A stretch of DNA of 64,000 bases from Dermanyssus gallinae (Eukaryota; Arthropoda; Arachnida; Mesostigmata; Dermanyssidae). A program made the position numbers and the translations under genes. Numbering within the stretch: the first letter of the stretch is position 1; every line of letters starts with the position of its first letter. Positions 53,879 through 63,544 of this stretch are shown in pieces. The notes beneath the pieces are model-generated. The model ran no database searches. It had not been told where the DNA came from and saw only the letters and a program-made list of their open reading frames with translations. The DNA is taken from assembly GCA_003439945.1 (NCBI GenBank), contig QVRM01002189.1, positions 896,001-960,000 of the forward strand. The letters are read 5' to 3'.

Positions 53879-53880
<2 letters not shown>
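51430..53880 (+). mobile_element. CR1/Daphne-like LINE, heavily degraded
   Basis: EN: MICCVTETWVNENAVLDGKL, RVICAYSSPSGNSETLVRYM, VLLTGDYNLPSID (GDYNLP), then KSATILDLVLCND. Linker: YTLDRLLEKEKCPTKSDKIW. RT: SKLSITPDGLSSYFYKHCGL, MYKTAIFCSIHKEGN, QFAYRPGRST, KDLGIVMTPDLK and LFNIYVKPVLTYVSPAWFS. GDYNLP and the YVKPVLxYxSPxWFS block are typical of CR1-group elements without the PHD-esterase style ORF2. Many stops. The 3' end has ATAAATAAA at about 53864 and runs into (TA)n. Confidence 0.7.
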
Positions 53881-53882
<2 letters not shown>

Positions 53883-53916
<34 letters not shown>

Positions 53917-54045
53917 TGGTTCGACCCAAACATGAAAATTGGGACATGGGAATTGGGAAGTACAAAAGATATATATATATATATACAACATATACAATAC
54001 ATCCTGTGTTCGACCCAAACATGGGAATTGGGAAGTAGCACAGGA
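53883..54045. repeat. (TA)n array with duplicated flank
   Basis: (TA)n at 53883-53913 and 53970-53985. The words GTTCGACCCAAACATG and GGGAATTGGGAAGTA occur both at 53919-53963 and 54009-54038, so the flank was duplicated around the array. Confidence 0.7.
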
Positions 54046-54050
54046 GATGC

Positions 54051-54330
54051 TTAAAGCAAACCACAGAAGATGCAAGGATAGACAGAATCTTTTTGAGGCC
54101 GGCACGGCTGAAGAAAGCGCAACTTTGAATCAAACGGGTTTGCAAGGGCTGGGACAAAGTGCACCTGACAGGTGGGAAACCCGTGAGCGACCCCGGCCAA
54201 TTGACCCAATAGGGCACTCGCCTCTTCTCCTGATGGCCCATAGCACTGTTCTGTGGAGATTTGGGCCGTCAGAGAGTGAAGCTTAAGGGGGGAGGTGCGT
54301 TTAGTGGGTATGGGCATGCGCTGAGGTCGA
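54051..54330 (+). mobile_element. R1-type LINE 3' UTR fragment
   Basis: From about 54195 to 54340 the sequence matches the reverse complement of 44995-45110: AGGGCACTCGCC, the hairpin at 54230-54272, GTGAAGCTTAAGGGGGGAG and TTTAGTGGGT...GAGTCCCCAG. The first 140 bp have no match in the window and may be more UTR of a related element. Cut at a (TA)n edge. Confidence 0.5.
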
Positions 54331-54338
54331 GTCCCCAG

Positions 54339-54340
<2 letters not shown>

Positions 54341-54375
<35 letters not shown>
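54341..54375. repeat. (TA)n microsatellite
   Basis: AT dinucleotides directly after the truncated R1-type tail. Confidence 0.9.
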
Positions 54376-54378
<3 letters not shown>

Positions 54379-54402
54379 TTATATTTATATATATACTATA
54401 GG

Positions 54403-54676
54403 CTATACTCCACGAGTATTATTAACCGTAGTACTACTGCTATTATGCATGGATACGATGGCATTTCTGTCGTCATACTGACCAGCTGCTGCTGCTGCCG
54501 ATGGGTGGGTTGTTTTCTTGGCTAATGCCAAGAAAGTCCGATCAGCCGATCTAACAGCCAGCAAGTACTGTTTGTTGCAACCCAGCGGAACGAGAACACG
54601 CGTCATAGGATACGCATAGACATCATAGATGCGCCGATGGCCTATGATAGCCACCTGGCACAACGCGGTTTCGTGG
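54403..54676 (-). CDS. Candidate host exon, function unknown
   Basis: The minus strand has a good 3' splice site, CTGTTTGGTTTCGCACAG, followed by about 90 open codons: ETALCQVAIIGHRRIYDVYA, VLVPLGCNKQYLLAVRSADR, FLALAKKTTHPSAAAAAGQY and a Ser/Asn-rich end. A stop lies beside (TA)n. No family is recognised and no AATAAA follows closely. Composition and sentence-like frame suggest coding more than its neighbours do. Confidence 0.3.
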
Positions 54677-55499
54677 CTGTGCGAAACCAAACAGCGTCAA
54701 GATGCTTCTCTCCCAGCGCCGTTGTTGTCGCGGCAACTGCTGCTCATGTTGTTGTTGTTAATTCTTCCTAGCGTTGACATCGTTGTCGTTGTTAGTGCAG
54801 ACGAACTCCACCAGACTTGTTGTTGTTGTTGTTGTCGCTTCTGCTGGCATATCGTCATGTTATGTCAAAATGACGACACTAAAGAGGAAAGACGGAGCCC
54901 GCTTCAGAAATAAAACCTCTTCCTCGGCTTCTTATTCTTCTTCTATGTATCGTCGTTGCCTTCTCTCTTTTTTTTTGTACTCTTACTGCGGTGGAAAGGA
55001 ACGACTTCTTCGACGCTCAAGCAAACATCAGATTGTGCCGTCTTCTAACAACGCAACCTCGTTGCACGCCGCTGAGGACCTTTCTTAAAAGTGCGTATAT
55101 ATATATATATATATATCCTGAGAACAGAAATATTAAGTCGAAACTGTAATGGACCGACTAGAAATTGATGAGTAAAACGCATGGATCTAGCCATGTACCG
55201 CTTATGATGGAATCGATCTATTTGAAGTGGCGATTGATCGATCGCCTATCCTCTGTTTCGGTTTGTTTGGCCAGTCGACGATGAACAGCGGTCCAGCCTT
55301 CATCAGGAAAATCATCCATCGACCGCAATAGCGGGACCACCGGCGACGATCCGCACATCTACGACTTTCGTGTGTTTTAAAATGTCTGCCTCTTCCTTCG
55401 GATGTTCGGGTGTGACACCGCTTCGAATAGGACAGCGCGAAAGCGAACTGTAGACGACTGTAGCACGACGAGTAATAAACAGCCAGCCGCATGTATTTC

Positions 55500-55880
55500 C
55501 ATCGTATTTATTTCACTCATATTGAGTATGCATATAACATAGATAATTATACAGATTATACAATTATACATTCAGCTGCTCGCGGCATGTTATTCGAGAG
55601 AGGCAGTGCAGTGATTTCTCCGCAAGGGCCAGGCAGGCAGACGTGTGAAACTTCGTCGACAGTCGACAGACGCACTCTGTGTACTCTTCGTGGAAGCTCG
55701 TATTCGAACAAGCCAGGTGATGATAGCCATGAACTATGTTTCTGGTATAGACTTGGCGATTGTCACATGCAAGACCAGACCAGAGGTAAGAGGCCCTGAA
55801 AATACCCAGGTCTCCGACCTCCCGTCGGACTTGTTCAACTTTATTTGACCATTCCGAGATAAAGCTCTCATATGGTACTG
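55500..55880 (-). pseudogene. CR1-like C-terminal fragment
   Basis: In shifting minus-strand frames: VEQVRREVGDL-like helix, YLWSGLACDN, RNIVHGYHHLACS and a CVCR...YH-like remnant. It ends with ACTCAATATGAGTGAAATAAAT, the 3' UTR also present at 9.24 kb. Same subfamily as the 9.3-9.9 kb copy. Confidence 0.6.
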
Positions 55881-56345
55881 AGCCTCATGTATTTGTTCAT
55901 TATTAGACGCGAGCGTGCTAGAGCTGCTGTTGTTGCTGCTGCTGCTGCAGACATAGCTCGGTCGATTGATCGAATCAATAGATCTATCTATATAGTTGGT
56001 CACCCGCCGATCGTCGCGGCGGCTCCGGCATTCGGTTCAAGCCTCTCTCGTGCTTGTTGGTAGCTGTTGGTAACTGACTGCCAGGTGCACCTGCTGCATG
56101 CAGCAGGTACACTGCCGGTGATGGTCGAGATAAACCACCGCCGCCGCCGCCAGATTAAAGACGGCAGCGGCAGTAGTATCTCTGACTCTGATTTCAGATC
56201 ATCTCCCCGTCTTCGTGTTCGGCGGCGGAGGCGGCGGCGCCAACAACAACAGCAGCACAACATGCACAACAGGTAGCTAGTTGCTCCATTGGCCCCGTCC
56301 CGTTGGCCACTGCGGCTTCATTGCATCCTCCACCCCTTCATGGGT

Positions 56346-56380
56346 ATTGTTGTTGCTGCTGCTGCTGTTGTTGCTGCTGC

Positions 56381-56424
<44 letters not shown>

Positions 56425-56441
56425 TTGCTGTCGTCATCTAT
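56346..56441. repeat. (TTG/CTG)n triplet tract
   Basis: About 32 triplets mixing TTG, CTG and GCT phases without interruption. It would encode polyQ, polyS, polyN or polyL depending on frame. Confidence 0.95.
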
Positions 56442-56605
56442 TGGAGGAAGGGAGAGATTGTGATAGAGGGAGTGACAGAGCGGAGGGGGTATTTCCACCA
56501 TTTCCATTTGCGTGTCGTGCTGCCGGTTCTACACTAAGTGGTGAATGGCTAGTGACTCTGCACTAAGCGGTGGCGCGCCGCTTAGCGCCGGCGGTTTAGA
56601 CAACG

Positions 56606-56815
56606 TTTTTTTTATTTAGATTTTCCGTAAGGCTAATGCCCGTGTACGGTTTTTTTTGTTCATGTTATGGCTAATTTTTAATCCACCCCGGCATTTACCT
56701 TGTCTAAATTGGAAACCATGCAAACCAATTTAAGAGTGGCCGGTCTGGGTGTCGAACCCAGTCCTCCCGAATGCAACACAAAGGCTTTTGCCACTAAGCC
56801 ATCTTGCTTGCTGTA
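56606..56815 (-). mobile_element. tRNA-derived SINE, copy 2
   Basis: Same organisation as copy 1 at 41036-41236: A box TGGCTTAGTGG, B box GGTTCGACACC, body GGTTTGCATGGTTTCCAATT and 3' hairpin at 56625-56649, then an A-rich tail at about 56606-56620. The hairpin stem is perfect here (CCGTA with TACGG). Confidence 0.8.
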
Positions 56816-57390
56816 GACAACTATCGATGTCGATGATGTGTAGATGATGACTTCTGGCAGACCTTACGTGAATTGTCGCTTGGCCGTAGCTCGTGGACAA
56901 CCAATAACACTCGTGAATCCGTGCGGGTAAAACATGCGTTTAGTCGCATTAGTATAATCGAACCCACCAACAACACTGGGAGCGAGGGACCTAGAGTGTA
57001 TGATACGAGAAGAAAGCAGAGAGGGCAATAGCGAAAGAGCAAGCGAAGATACAAGAGAGAGGGAGAGAGGGGCAGAGATGGGGGGAGGACGGATTATCGA
57101 GATGACTGTAATCGCGCTGATGCTATATGATGTATGGGGAACAAATGACCAACAACAACAATAACAACAGCAACAGCAGCAACAACAACAACAACAACAA
57201 CAACAAAAACAAAAAACGCGAACACATAATGAACGACGCCGCATTAGCAGCAGCAACAGCAGCAGCAAAAGGTTTCACAGTACAGAAAGGCGTAGTGGAA
57301 CGGGCTAATCAAAGTCAACCCCCCCCCCCCTCTTCAATGCGAATTGATGACGGGCTGCCGGACCCGACGGATGAGACGTCACGAATATGA

Positions 57391-58747
57391 CCTCACCATG
57401 CTGGCTCGAACATAACTAACGACTCGCTGTGTATCGGGCGTGGATTTTTGTCTGTGTAAACGGGTGTGTTTGTTTGTGCGCAAGAATAAACGACGCCTCG
57501 ACGTGAACATGATTGTCGTTTGTCGTCACGACCGCTTGGCTCTCATCACCCGCTATGGAGTGGAGGGAATGTGAACGCTTATTACATATATAAGCGCATC
57601 GCCAAAGCTGGCCGGCCGTCAGAGTACAGGCTCGTCTTGCTCGGTACTGTGCTTCCACAGTGGCGTGAGGAAAAGAAGCCCGCCCACCTTTAGAAAACCA
57701 GCTAGCGCCATCCAGTCAGGTACAACGAACTGCTTTGTGTGATCTCGAGATCGGACGAAATGCGAAATGGAAGTATGAGGTAGTGAGCATACGATGAACG
57801 AATAGATTGTGACATAACGTGACAGTAGTCCTAAGCCGTGCTTTTTCCTACCTCTTCCGTAGTGGACTATATAGTGGTCGTTGCGGCAATAGTATTCGTA
57901 GAGTGATTGAAGTTCCGTTCGGTGGCCCTAGGTAGACCCCTTCTCCCGCCCCGTCGAAGTCGCGTCGACTTCGCCAGTGCTAATTAAAACGTCGTCACTA
58001 CAATCGAGCTTTAGTGTTAGCGCGTGACGTGCCCAACTATGACACGTTAGAGAGCAATATCTGCAGTCGCCAGTAGTCAGCGAGGCGAAGTGTGTGCGAA
58101 AACGTGTAAGAAAACAACCATGAGTGGCACGCAAGCCGAAATCCAAAACCAAGAGCATCTGCATTGCATGTTCGCGACTGTCTTTGACGCTAATCCTTTC
58201 CTAGCTAGCAAAACACTCGGGTTCTATTACTAGAGTTGGACGTCGTGAAAAACGCCGCAGTTTGCGTGACGACTACACTGTAGTCATGTCTGTAGTCATA
58301 ACTAATGTAACAAGGTCAAAAGTCTCAAGCTTTGCTCTCAAAACTCAAGCTCTACTGTTTAGCGTGACATAGCCAGGAGGAGATTGCTCAGTAGCGCCTC
58401 GCTGCGACATCAACGCTCCTATTTAATACACTTTTTGCTACCGACTATCCTGACACGTTCACACTCCCACTTGCAGATTAAGACAGGTGTAGCAGTTTGT
58501 CTTGTTTTGACCACATAGCCCTCTGTTATGTGTTAACAAAGGATTTTAACAAAACAAGCTGGGCTCAAGTTCATTGAGCCTGCAAGCCTTCGAAGCTTGT
58601 TTGTGTAGCGTACCGCGTTTATGATAGTAAACGTTACTTTGGCTAATGCATATTATATTAAGCATTGCATATTAATTTATTGGTTAAAAGTCTACCTAAA
58701 TAGGTAGCAAAAGAGAGGTGCCCCTAGCTTCTCTGTAGTGGATGGCA
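57391..58747. other. Probable upstream region of the DM9 gene
   Basis: No transposon motif is seen. A short ATG frame at 58120-58234 (MSGTQAEIQNQEHLHCMFAT) has a good start context but no clear splice link. A 5' UTR exon of the gene at 58855 may lie here. Confidence 0.35.
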
Positions 58748-58773
58748 ATATATATATATATATATATATATAT
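58748..58773. repeat. (TA)n microsatellite
   Basis: AT run about 80 bp before the acceptor of the DM9 gene exon. Confidence 0.9.
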
Positions 58774-58862
58774 GTGGTTTCTATGTATGTTTCGATTATG
58801 CTAGGCCTCGCCTGCTGATGATATGGCTGATTAATGTGAGGATTTCTGTTCTAGGAGGCAAA

Positions 58863-60257
58863 ATGGGGGGTGATGCCCTGTTAAGCACATTGTGCTTTTG
58901 GGTGGCATACAAGACAAATACGGCTCCACCTAAGGATGCGTTTGCCGTCGGCTTTTATCACCTAACGGCCGATCTCCAGACGTCGCCACTGTATATTGTG
59001 CGCTATGTAAACGCTTCAGGCAACGAGCCGTTCTTCGGTTGGCAGCGCACGAGACACGTCATTGAGGTTCACGGGGTGCGCGGTTACACCGACGCCCATA
59101 TACAAGATCAAAGAACCTCAGAGATCTTGGCCTGCGGAAACATGGACACGGTAGGTTGTTTGCCCCGTCACCTAACCATATAAACAGAAAAACAAATATA
59201 ATGGCTATATGTTAAAGCTTGTTCGTTGTGATTTGCTCTTATATTCTCACGCCTGGTGTTTGTAAATGAAAAACCGTTTTCTTGAACAATAAGTAGAGGT
59301 CGGTTGTCATAGCAGAATATTACAAGTGATACGAATGATGCGCTAGACCGAACGCGCTGCAAAAAAAATCACAGAACAGCCGTGACAGCGAAGATTATAT
59401 TGCGTTTATGATAGACGCAAGCCCCACAGTGATTGTATTCGACTGATAGGAAAGTCAGGAAGTTTTCAGAAACGTGTGGAATATCTTAGAAGTACTGGTT
59501 AGGTCCACAAAACAAAAGCAGAACAAAATACTCTACTGAAGCGCTTAGGTTCTTGCGAGTTCTTACTCGAAAAGGACAAGAAGCGCACATTCTCTTGACG
59601 ACGATTACTAATGTTTGTGATTGCTAGATTGAGACCGAAAAATACTGCAATAGTAACACATTTTGGGGCAAGATTTGGCTCAAAAACTTCTGATTTGACA
59701 AACGAAGGAATCGTGACCTCTTAACCGGGCCATATATATATTTATATATATATATATACTACATATTGTGTAATAATAGCACTGATAGCCAGAGATAAAG
59801 TATTTCTTGGTATTTCATTTTCGAAATCATCTAGAATCACAGTTTCGTACAGCAATACAAGAGTGGTTGGTTAGGTATTTTGAACACATAACTATAAACA
59901 TCTGGAAACATGAAGTGCGTGGGGCACAGTTCGAAAAACAACTTTAACTTAACCTAGGCCCAGGCAACGCATTAACACGCAAACAAACTATGACGATTTC
60001 TACTTCGACTGTACAATAAGGTGGCAATGCGCTGGATCAGTTATCACCCGTGGATCGAGATGGACCAGTGCCTTCAGTTAGGCCGCACGCTGCAAGGCGA
60101 GAGAATTTATCTCGCCCGAGTCTACGTATCGGACCACCCACCTGCTCGAGCCTATCTACCTGCTCGCTTTGTACCATCAAGTGGCCTCGCCCTGACCGAA
60201 CACTACGGAACATACGCCACCGACGAATTTAAGCTCTTCTGCAAAATTCAGGTGTAG
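58863..60257 (+). CDS. Two-exon gene for a DM9 (DUF3421)-repeat protein
   Basis: Exon 58855-59150 follows the acceptor ATTTCTGTTCTAG and contains ATG 58863 in strong context (GCAAAATGG). It encodes 96 codons ending in phase 0 at ACACG|GTAGGT. Exon 60021-60257 follows ACAATAAG and stays open in phase 0 for 78 codons to TAG; total about 174 aa. Each exon looks like one DM9 unit: FWVAYKTNTAPPKDAFAVGF then SPLYIVRYVN and EILACGNMD; and WISYHPWIEMDQCLQLGRTL then GERIYLARVYVSD and DEFKLFCKI. The pattern W(V/I)...(A/C)(F/L)xxG...(L/I)Yx(V/A)R...E(I/F)xL is that of DM9. There is no signal peptide. DM9 proteins bind carbohydrate in some invertebrates and respond to infection; the role here is inferred. 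Confidence 0.6.
59151..60020 (+). other. Intron of the DM9 gene
   Basis: 870 bp between GTAGGT and TACAATAAG, with (TA)n at 59733-59758. No transposon motif is seen inside. Confidence 0.5.
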
Positions 60258-60342
60258 CCGGGCCGGTGGAGTATACTATCGTAAAGAGGCAAAAGTCAAA
60301 CTAAGTAGATAAAAAGTAAACACATTTATTATAGTCCTCGAT

Positions 60343-62322
60343 TTGTGTCGTCCCCGAAGCGAACCGCGGTGGTTGGCACAAATCGGCGTATATTTCAGAG
60401 AACCACGATTTTTTGACAAAGGCACGAATCCGCACATCTGCGCGAAACGGAAATTTGTGTCCTTGTTCAGCGCCAGCGTCTACTGTCTTACTCAGCGAAT
60501 CGGAAAAGAGTTGAAGCACCATTTCGACAGAGGTCGCTGTGCGAAATTGACAGTAGGTCATTGTCTATGTCTTGCAATATCTAATATTGCAAATTGCGTT
60601 CCACACGGCTTTCACCTATCCCAGTACTCGGATGACGGGGCCATGTGGATTCGCTTAAACGGCAAAATAGTCAACCCCATTGCTGTTTTTCAGCTTCAGT
60701 GTGGCATCAAAGCAATTGTATCTTCATTGGAGAAAATTGGCCTTAAGATTGAACCATCTAAAACCAAAATAATGGCTTTCAATATGCGTCGAGCACAGCA
60801 TGTAGTAGTTAAGATAGACGGAAAAACAATTGGCCAAGTCACGGATATACGGTTCCTTGGAGTACATCTGGAAGACAACTGTCGATGGAGGATGCAGATT
60901 AATGAGCTGAAAGAACGAGCCCTTAAAGTTGTAAATATAGTCAAGAATCTGTGCGGACTCTCTTGGGGAATATCTCCACCATCTGCCATTAAAATTGTCA
61001 AGGCGCTTTTCTCGTCGAAAGTGGACTACGTCCTGCCGTTCATGACCAACCTGACAAAAAAAGAGACAACCGATCTAGACGCAATGACTGCAGTATGTGC
61101 TAAAGCAGCGCTGAGTTTACTCCCTATGACCAGTACACAAACCGCTCTGGCAGAGAGTGGCCTTATGCCCACTAACATACGACAAGAATTTCTAATGAAG
61201 TGTATATTAATCAGATTAGCCAGAAGTGGCAATAAGCTACTGAGATTAATCCAGGACGAACGCCGAAGTACCAAGGCAGCTGCCGCCCTAGAGGACATTC
61301 CCGAACTGAGCGACGGGATGCAGGCTCCTGATAAGCATGTATTTGATATGTCAAATCTTGAGCATATGTCTGTGTCACTATCAATACCTAACATACACAA
61401 AAAGAATGAACATGACTCTTGGTACCTGAAGACTGCCGCCGAGCACCACATAAGCTTACTCTCACAGGAGTACTCGTCAGTGATGTTCAGCGATGGGTCA
61501 CAGCAAGGTTTTACCGGAGGAGCAGGAGTTGTCATACCGGAAACCGGGACAACTATAGCGGTACATGTCGGAAACTGCCAGAGTTCAACCACAGCCGAAA
61601 TTGTGGCAGTGCATGAGGCGCTTGTATTCGCTCTTCAAGACGATAATCCCAAGGACACGGTTATCTTCTGCGACTCTAAAGCGGCGCTGGAAGCTATCAC
61701 AGCTGCAGACCCATCGGGTCCCAACTCAAATCTCATCCAGTGCGTTCTTCGCTGCGCCGGCCATCTCAAGGCACGGCTGCGACTACAGTGGATTCCAGCT
61801 CACGTAAATGTACGAGGAAACGAGGCAGCTGACGAGGTCGCCAGAGACGCCCTACAGAAGAAGAAGCTGGATCGCCTATGCCTGGTGCCGCCTTCCTCAA
61901 GTCATGTCAAAGCTAGAGTGTGGAAACACAGTTGTCAAAAATGGGAGGAGCTGGCAAACGGAATTTCACAAAAGCGTATTAAGATGGGGATCGGGATAAA
62001 TTTTGCAGGACCACATGACTTAAGCGGGGCCTCCCGTAGATGTGCTGTGACGGTTCACCGTCTGAGATGTGCCAAAGGTCTGAGCGGAAGCACGCTCAAC
62101 CAAATTGGGGTAAAATCATCACCCATGTGCGAGCAGTGTAACAAATATGATGACGTTATACACATTCTTACGGAATGCAGAAAATATGAAGCGGAAAGAG
62201 CACAATGGATTAAGGCCGTCACTAAGCATGGAGAGGACGGAAACATGTTATCAGCACGAATGGCTGACAGTAGACTTGCCAGTCTGGTGAAATTTGTCAA
62301 TTCTTGTGATCTAGTGCTGTAA
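60343..62322 (+). CDS. I-clade LINE ORF2: RT C-terminal part and RNase H
   Basis: An open frame of 659 codons. From residue about 80: LAISNIANCVPHGFHLSQYS then DD, so the catalytic box is YSDD; IEPSKTKIMAFN, IRFLGVHLEDNCRW and SSKVDYVLPFM follow. RNase H: MFSDGSQQGFTGGAGVVIPE, TTAEIVAVHEAL, FCDSKAALEA and WIPAHVNVRGNEAADEVA, so the D-E-D-D residues are all present. A C-terminal finger CEQCNKYDDVIHILTEC ends it. RNase H after RT marks the I group. The first 80 residues do not align with the expected RT fingers, so the true 5' truncation is near 60570 and the upstream part is probably flank read in frame. Confidence 0.8.
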   Translation: MCRPRSEPRWLAQIGVYFREPRFFDKGTNPHICAKRKFVSLFSASVYCLTQRIGKELKHHFDRGRCAKLTVGHCLCLAISNIANCVPHGFHLSQYSDDGAMWIRLNGKIVNPIAVFQLQCGIKAIVSSLEKIGLKIEPSKTKIMAFNMRRAQHVVVKIDGKTIGQVTDIRFLGVHLEDNCRWRMQINELKERALKVVNIVKNLCGLSWGISPPSAIKIVKALFSSKVDYVLPFMTNLTKKETTDLDAMTAVCAKAALSLLPMTSTQTALAESGLMPTNIRQEFLMKCILIRLARSGNKLLRLIQDERRSTKAAAALEDIPELSDGMQAPDKHVFDMSNLEHMSVSLSIPNIHKKNEHDSWYLKTAAEHHISLLSQEYSSVMFSDGSQQGFTGGAGVVIPETGTTIAVHVGNCQSSTTAEIVAVHEALVFALQDDNPKDTVIFCDSKAALEAITAADPSGPNSNLIQCVLRCAGHLKARLRLQWIPAHVNVRGNEAADEVARDALQKKKLDRLCLVPPSSSHVKARVWKHSCQKWEELANGISQKRIKMGIGINFAGPHDLSGASRRCAVTVHRLRCAKGLSGSTLNQIGVKSSPMCEQCNKYDDVIHILTECRKYEAERAQWIKAVTKHGEDGNMLSARMADSRLASLVKFVNSCDLVL

Positions 62323-62494
62323 GTTAGCATGGGACTAGCGATGTAACTATCAGCGAAACATGTACACGCTGTGAGCGTATCGGATGTTAAAAACACCAAA
62401 AGCGTAAAATGTACCACTGTGTAGTGGGTCTCTGATGTGAGACTCTCCAGATTATATATGTAATCAATAAACATCTATCAAAAAAAAAAAAAAA
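60570..62494 (+). mobile_element. I-clade LINE, 5'-truncated, with poly(A)
   Basis: The element comprises the RT/RNase H frame, a 150-bp 3' UTR, AATAAA at 62466-62471 and a terminal run of about 14 A at 62481-62494. The intact frame shows a young copy. No target duplication was found by eye. Confidence 0.75.
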
Positions 62495-62815
62495 TGTCTT
62501 CGCCGTCTCTCGTTTTGAGCCGTCTGCTCGGCGACTGAAAATAAAGTGGTTCTATCAGTTCATGTTGTGTATAGAGTGTATACAGAAAGAACGAATTTTG
62601 CTGCCTAAATAGCAATTAATAAACGCTCGCCAAGGTATGTGATTATCGCTGACATCGGGCGTGTTACTTTAGTGCAACTTTCAGAATCTGACTTTCTTAA
62701 AGTACTTTAACAGGAGGCAATAAAGCAGCTAGACGACAAAATAAAAGTGCGTCAGTGGTAGAGCGGACGCCCAAAAATAGGTGCGGCTCTGGCTTAAGAA
62801 AGCTTCAGGGTAGTT
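62495..62815. other. Flank with tRNA D-arm-like fragment
   Basis: GCGTCAGTGGTAGAGCGGACGCC at about 62749 resembles a tRNA D-arm and A box, but no B box follows. No gene is seen. Confidence 0.35.
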
Positions 62816-63345
62816 TCAGTGAGGATAGGGTTTGACAATCCGCATTTGAAGCAATATTCGCAAGTCGCGGACTCTGTGTAGGCTTGCCACTCCAGTGAGT
62901 CTCCCGCCTAAAGGCACAGGGCTGCAACAAGAACATGACTTCTTCGAGCAAAAGGTGCGTTCGTCTGAAACATTCAATGTGAGGGACATAAGAATAAGGT
63001 GCCCCGCGTGAGCTATAGTGAAGGCTGCTCTGCTAATAATCGTTCCTGTGGGGGTTGGAAGGCGTACGTGGAGCTTCCGCAACGAATGTCGTATAGCTGA
63101 GTATTTATAAGATAGTTCCTAGCAATGAGAGCAGATTCATTCACCATGCACCTGTAACAGATTGATAAATTCTTACGCAGAGACCCTGCGGCGTCAAATA
63201 ATTCAAGACTTCTAAGGATAGTAGTGGTGGTCGGCAATGAAAAAACAAATGTCATACTGCAGACCTGATCGTTCAGAGTAGAGCCGTCGAGGAAAAATCT
63301 CGACGACCAATAGGCAGAAGAAGGGTTTTCCACTGTCAAACACAT
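62816..63345 (-). pseudogene. Possible R2-like C-terminal region
   Basis: The minus-strand frame has a LRSLELFDAAGSLRKNLSIC segment, then IRCGSSTYAF, and in a neighbouring frame a cluster CEYCFKCGLSNPIL near 62830. Position beyond R2-like RT on the same strand suggests its C-terminus, but the motif match is weak. Confidence 0.3.
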
Positions 63346-63352
63346 ACAAGAA

Positions 63353-63499
63353 CGGAAAACAAATGGTCACTCATGGACTTCGCACATGCTATCAATAAAA
63401 CGCACCTATAAAAAAAAAAGATATATATATATTTTTTTTTTTATAAGTGCTATTTATTGATAGCATGTGCGAAGACAGTGAGTGACCATTTGTTTTCCG
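63353..63499. repeat. Inverted pair of LINE 3' tails
   Basis: 63353-63419 (CGGAAAACAAATGGTCACTC ... CTATC-AATAAA ... A10) is repeated in reverse complement at 63432-63499, about 90 percent alike by eye, with a short (TA)n between the two poly(A) ends. Each arm is a polyadenylated 3' end (AATAAA then A-run). Confidence 0.9.
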
Positions 63500-63521
63500 T
63501 AGGGCTAATGCCCGTGTATGG
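63497..63521 (-). promoter_or_regulatory. 3' hairpin shared with the SINE family
   Basis: CCGTAGGGCTAATGCCCGTGTATGG (read in two parts: CCGTAGGGCTAATGCC, CGTGTATGG) lies just before the LINE tail. The same 25-nt element closes the SINEs at 41056-41080 and 56625-56649. Such 3' structures are what partner-LINE RTs recognise. Confidence 0.65.
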
Positions 63522-63544
63522 TTTTTGGTGGGGTTTAATGAGAG

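Larger units (their letters stand above)
54700..57400. repeat. Trinucleotide-repeat-rich zone
   Basis: GTT/GCT runs at about 54725-54830 and 55925-55950, GGC-type runs at 56220-56240, a long TTG/CTG tract at 56346-56441 and an AAC tract at 57143-57206. Long frames across them read polyL, polyC, polyS or polyN and are repeat artefacts unless shown otherwise. One frame at 57127-57390 (polyN then AALAAATAAAKGFTVQKG) is the only one that could be a host exon. Confidence 0.7.

Noticed and set aside
56281..56566. Frames reading polyL, polyC, polyS and polyV
   Set aside because: All are produced by the TTG/CTG tract; no flanking coding evidence.
60301..60561. Minus-strand 86-codon frame and the first 80 codons of the overlapping plus-strand frame
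   Set aside because: Neither resembles a known domain. The plus-strand part precedes the recognisable RT and is likely flank.
62745..62800. tRNA-like D-arm
   Set aside because: No B box or matching acceptor stem follows, so a gene call is not justified.
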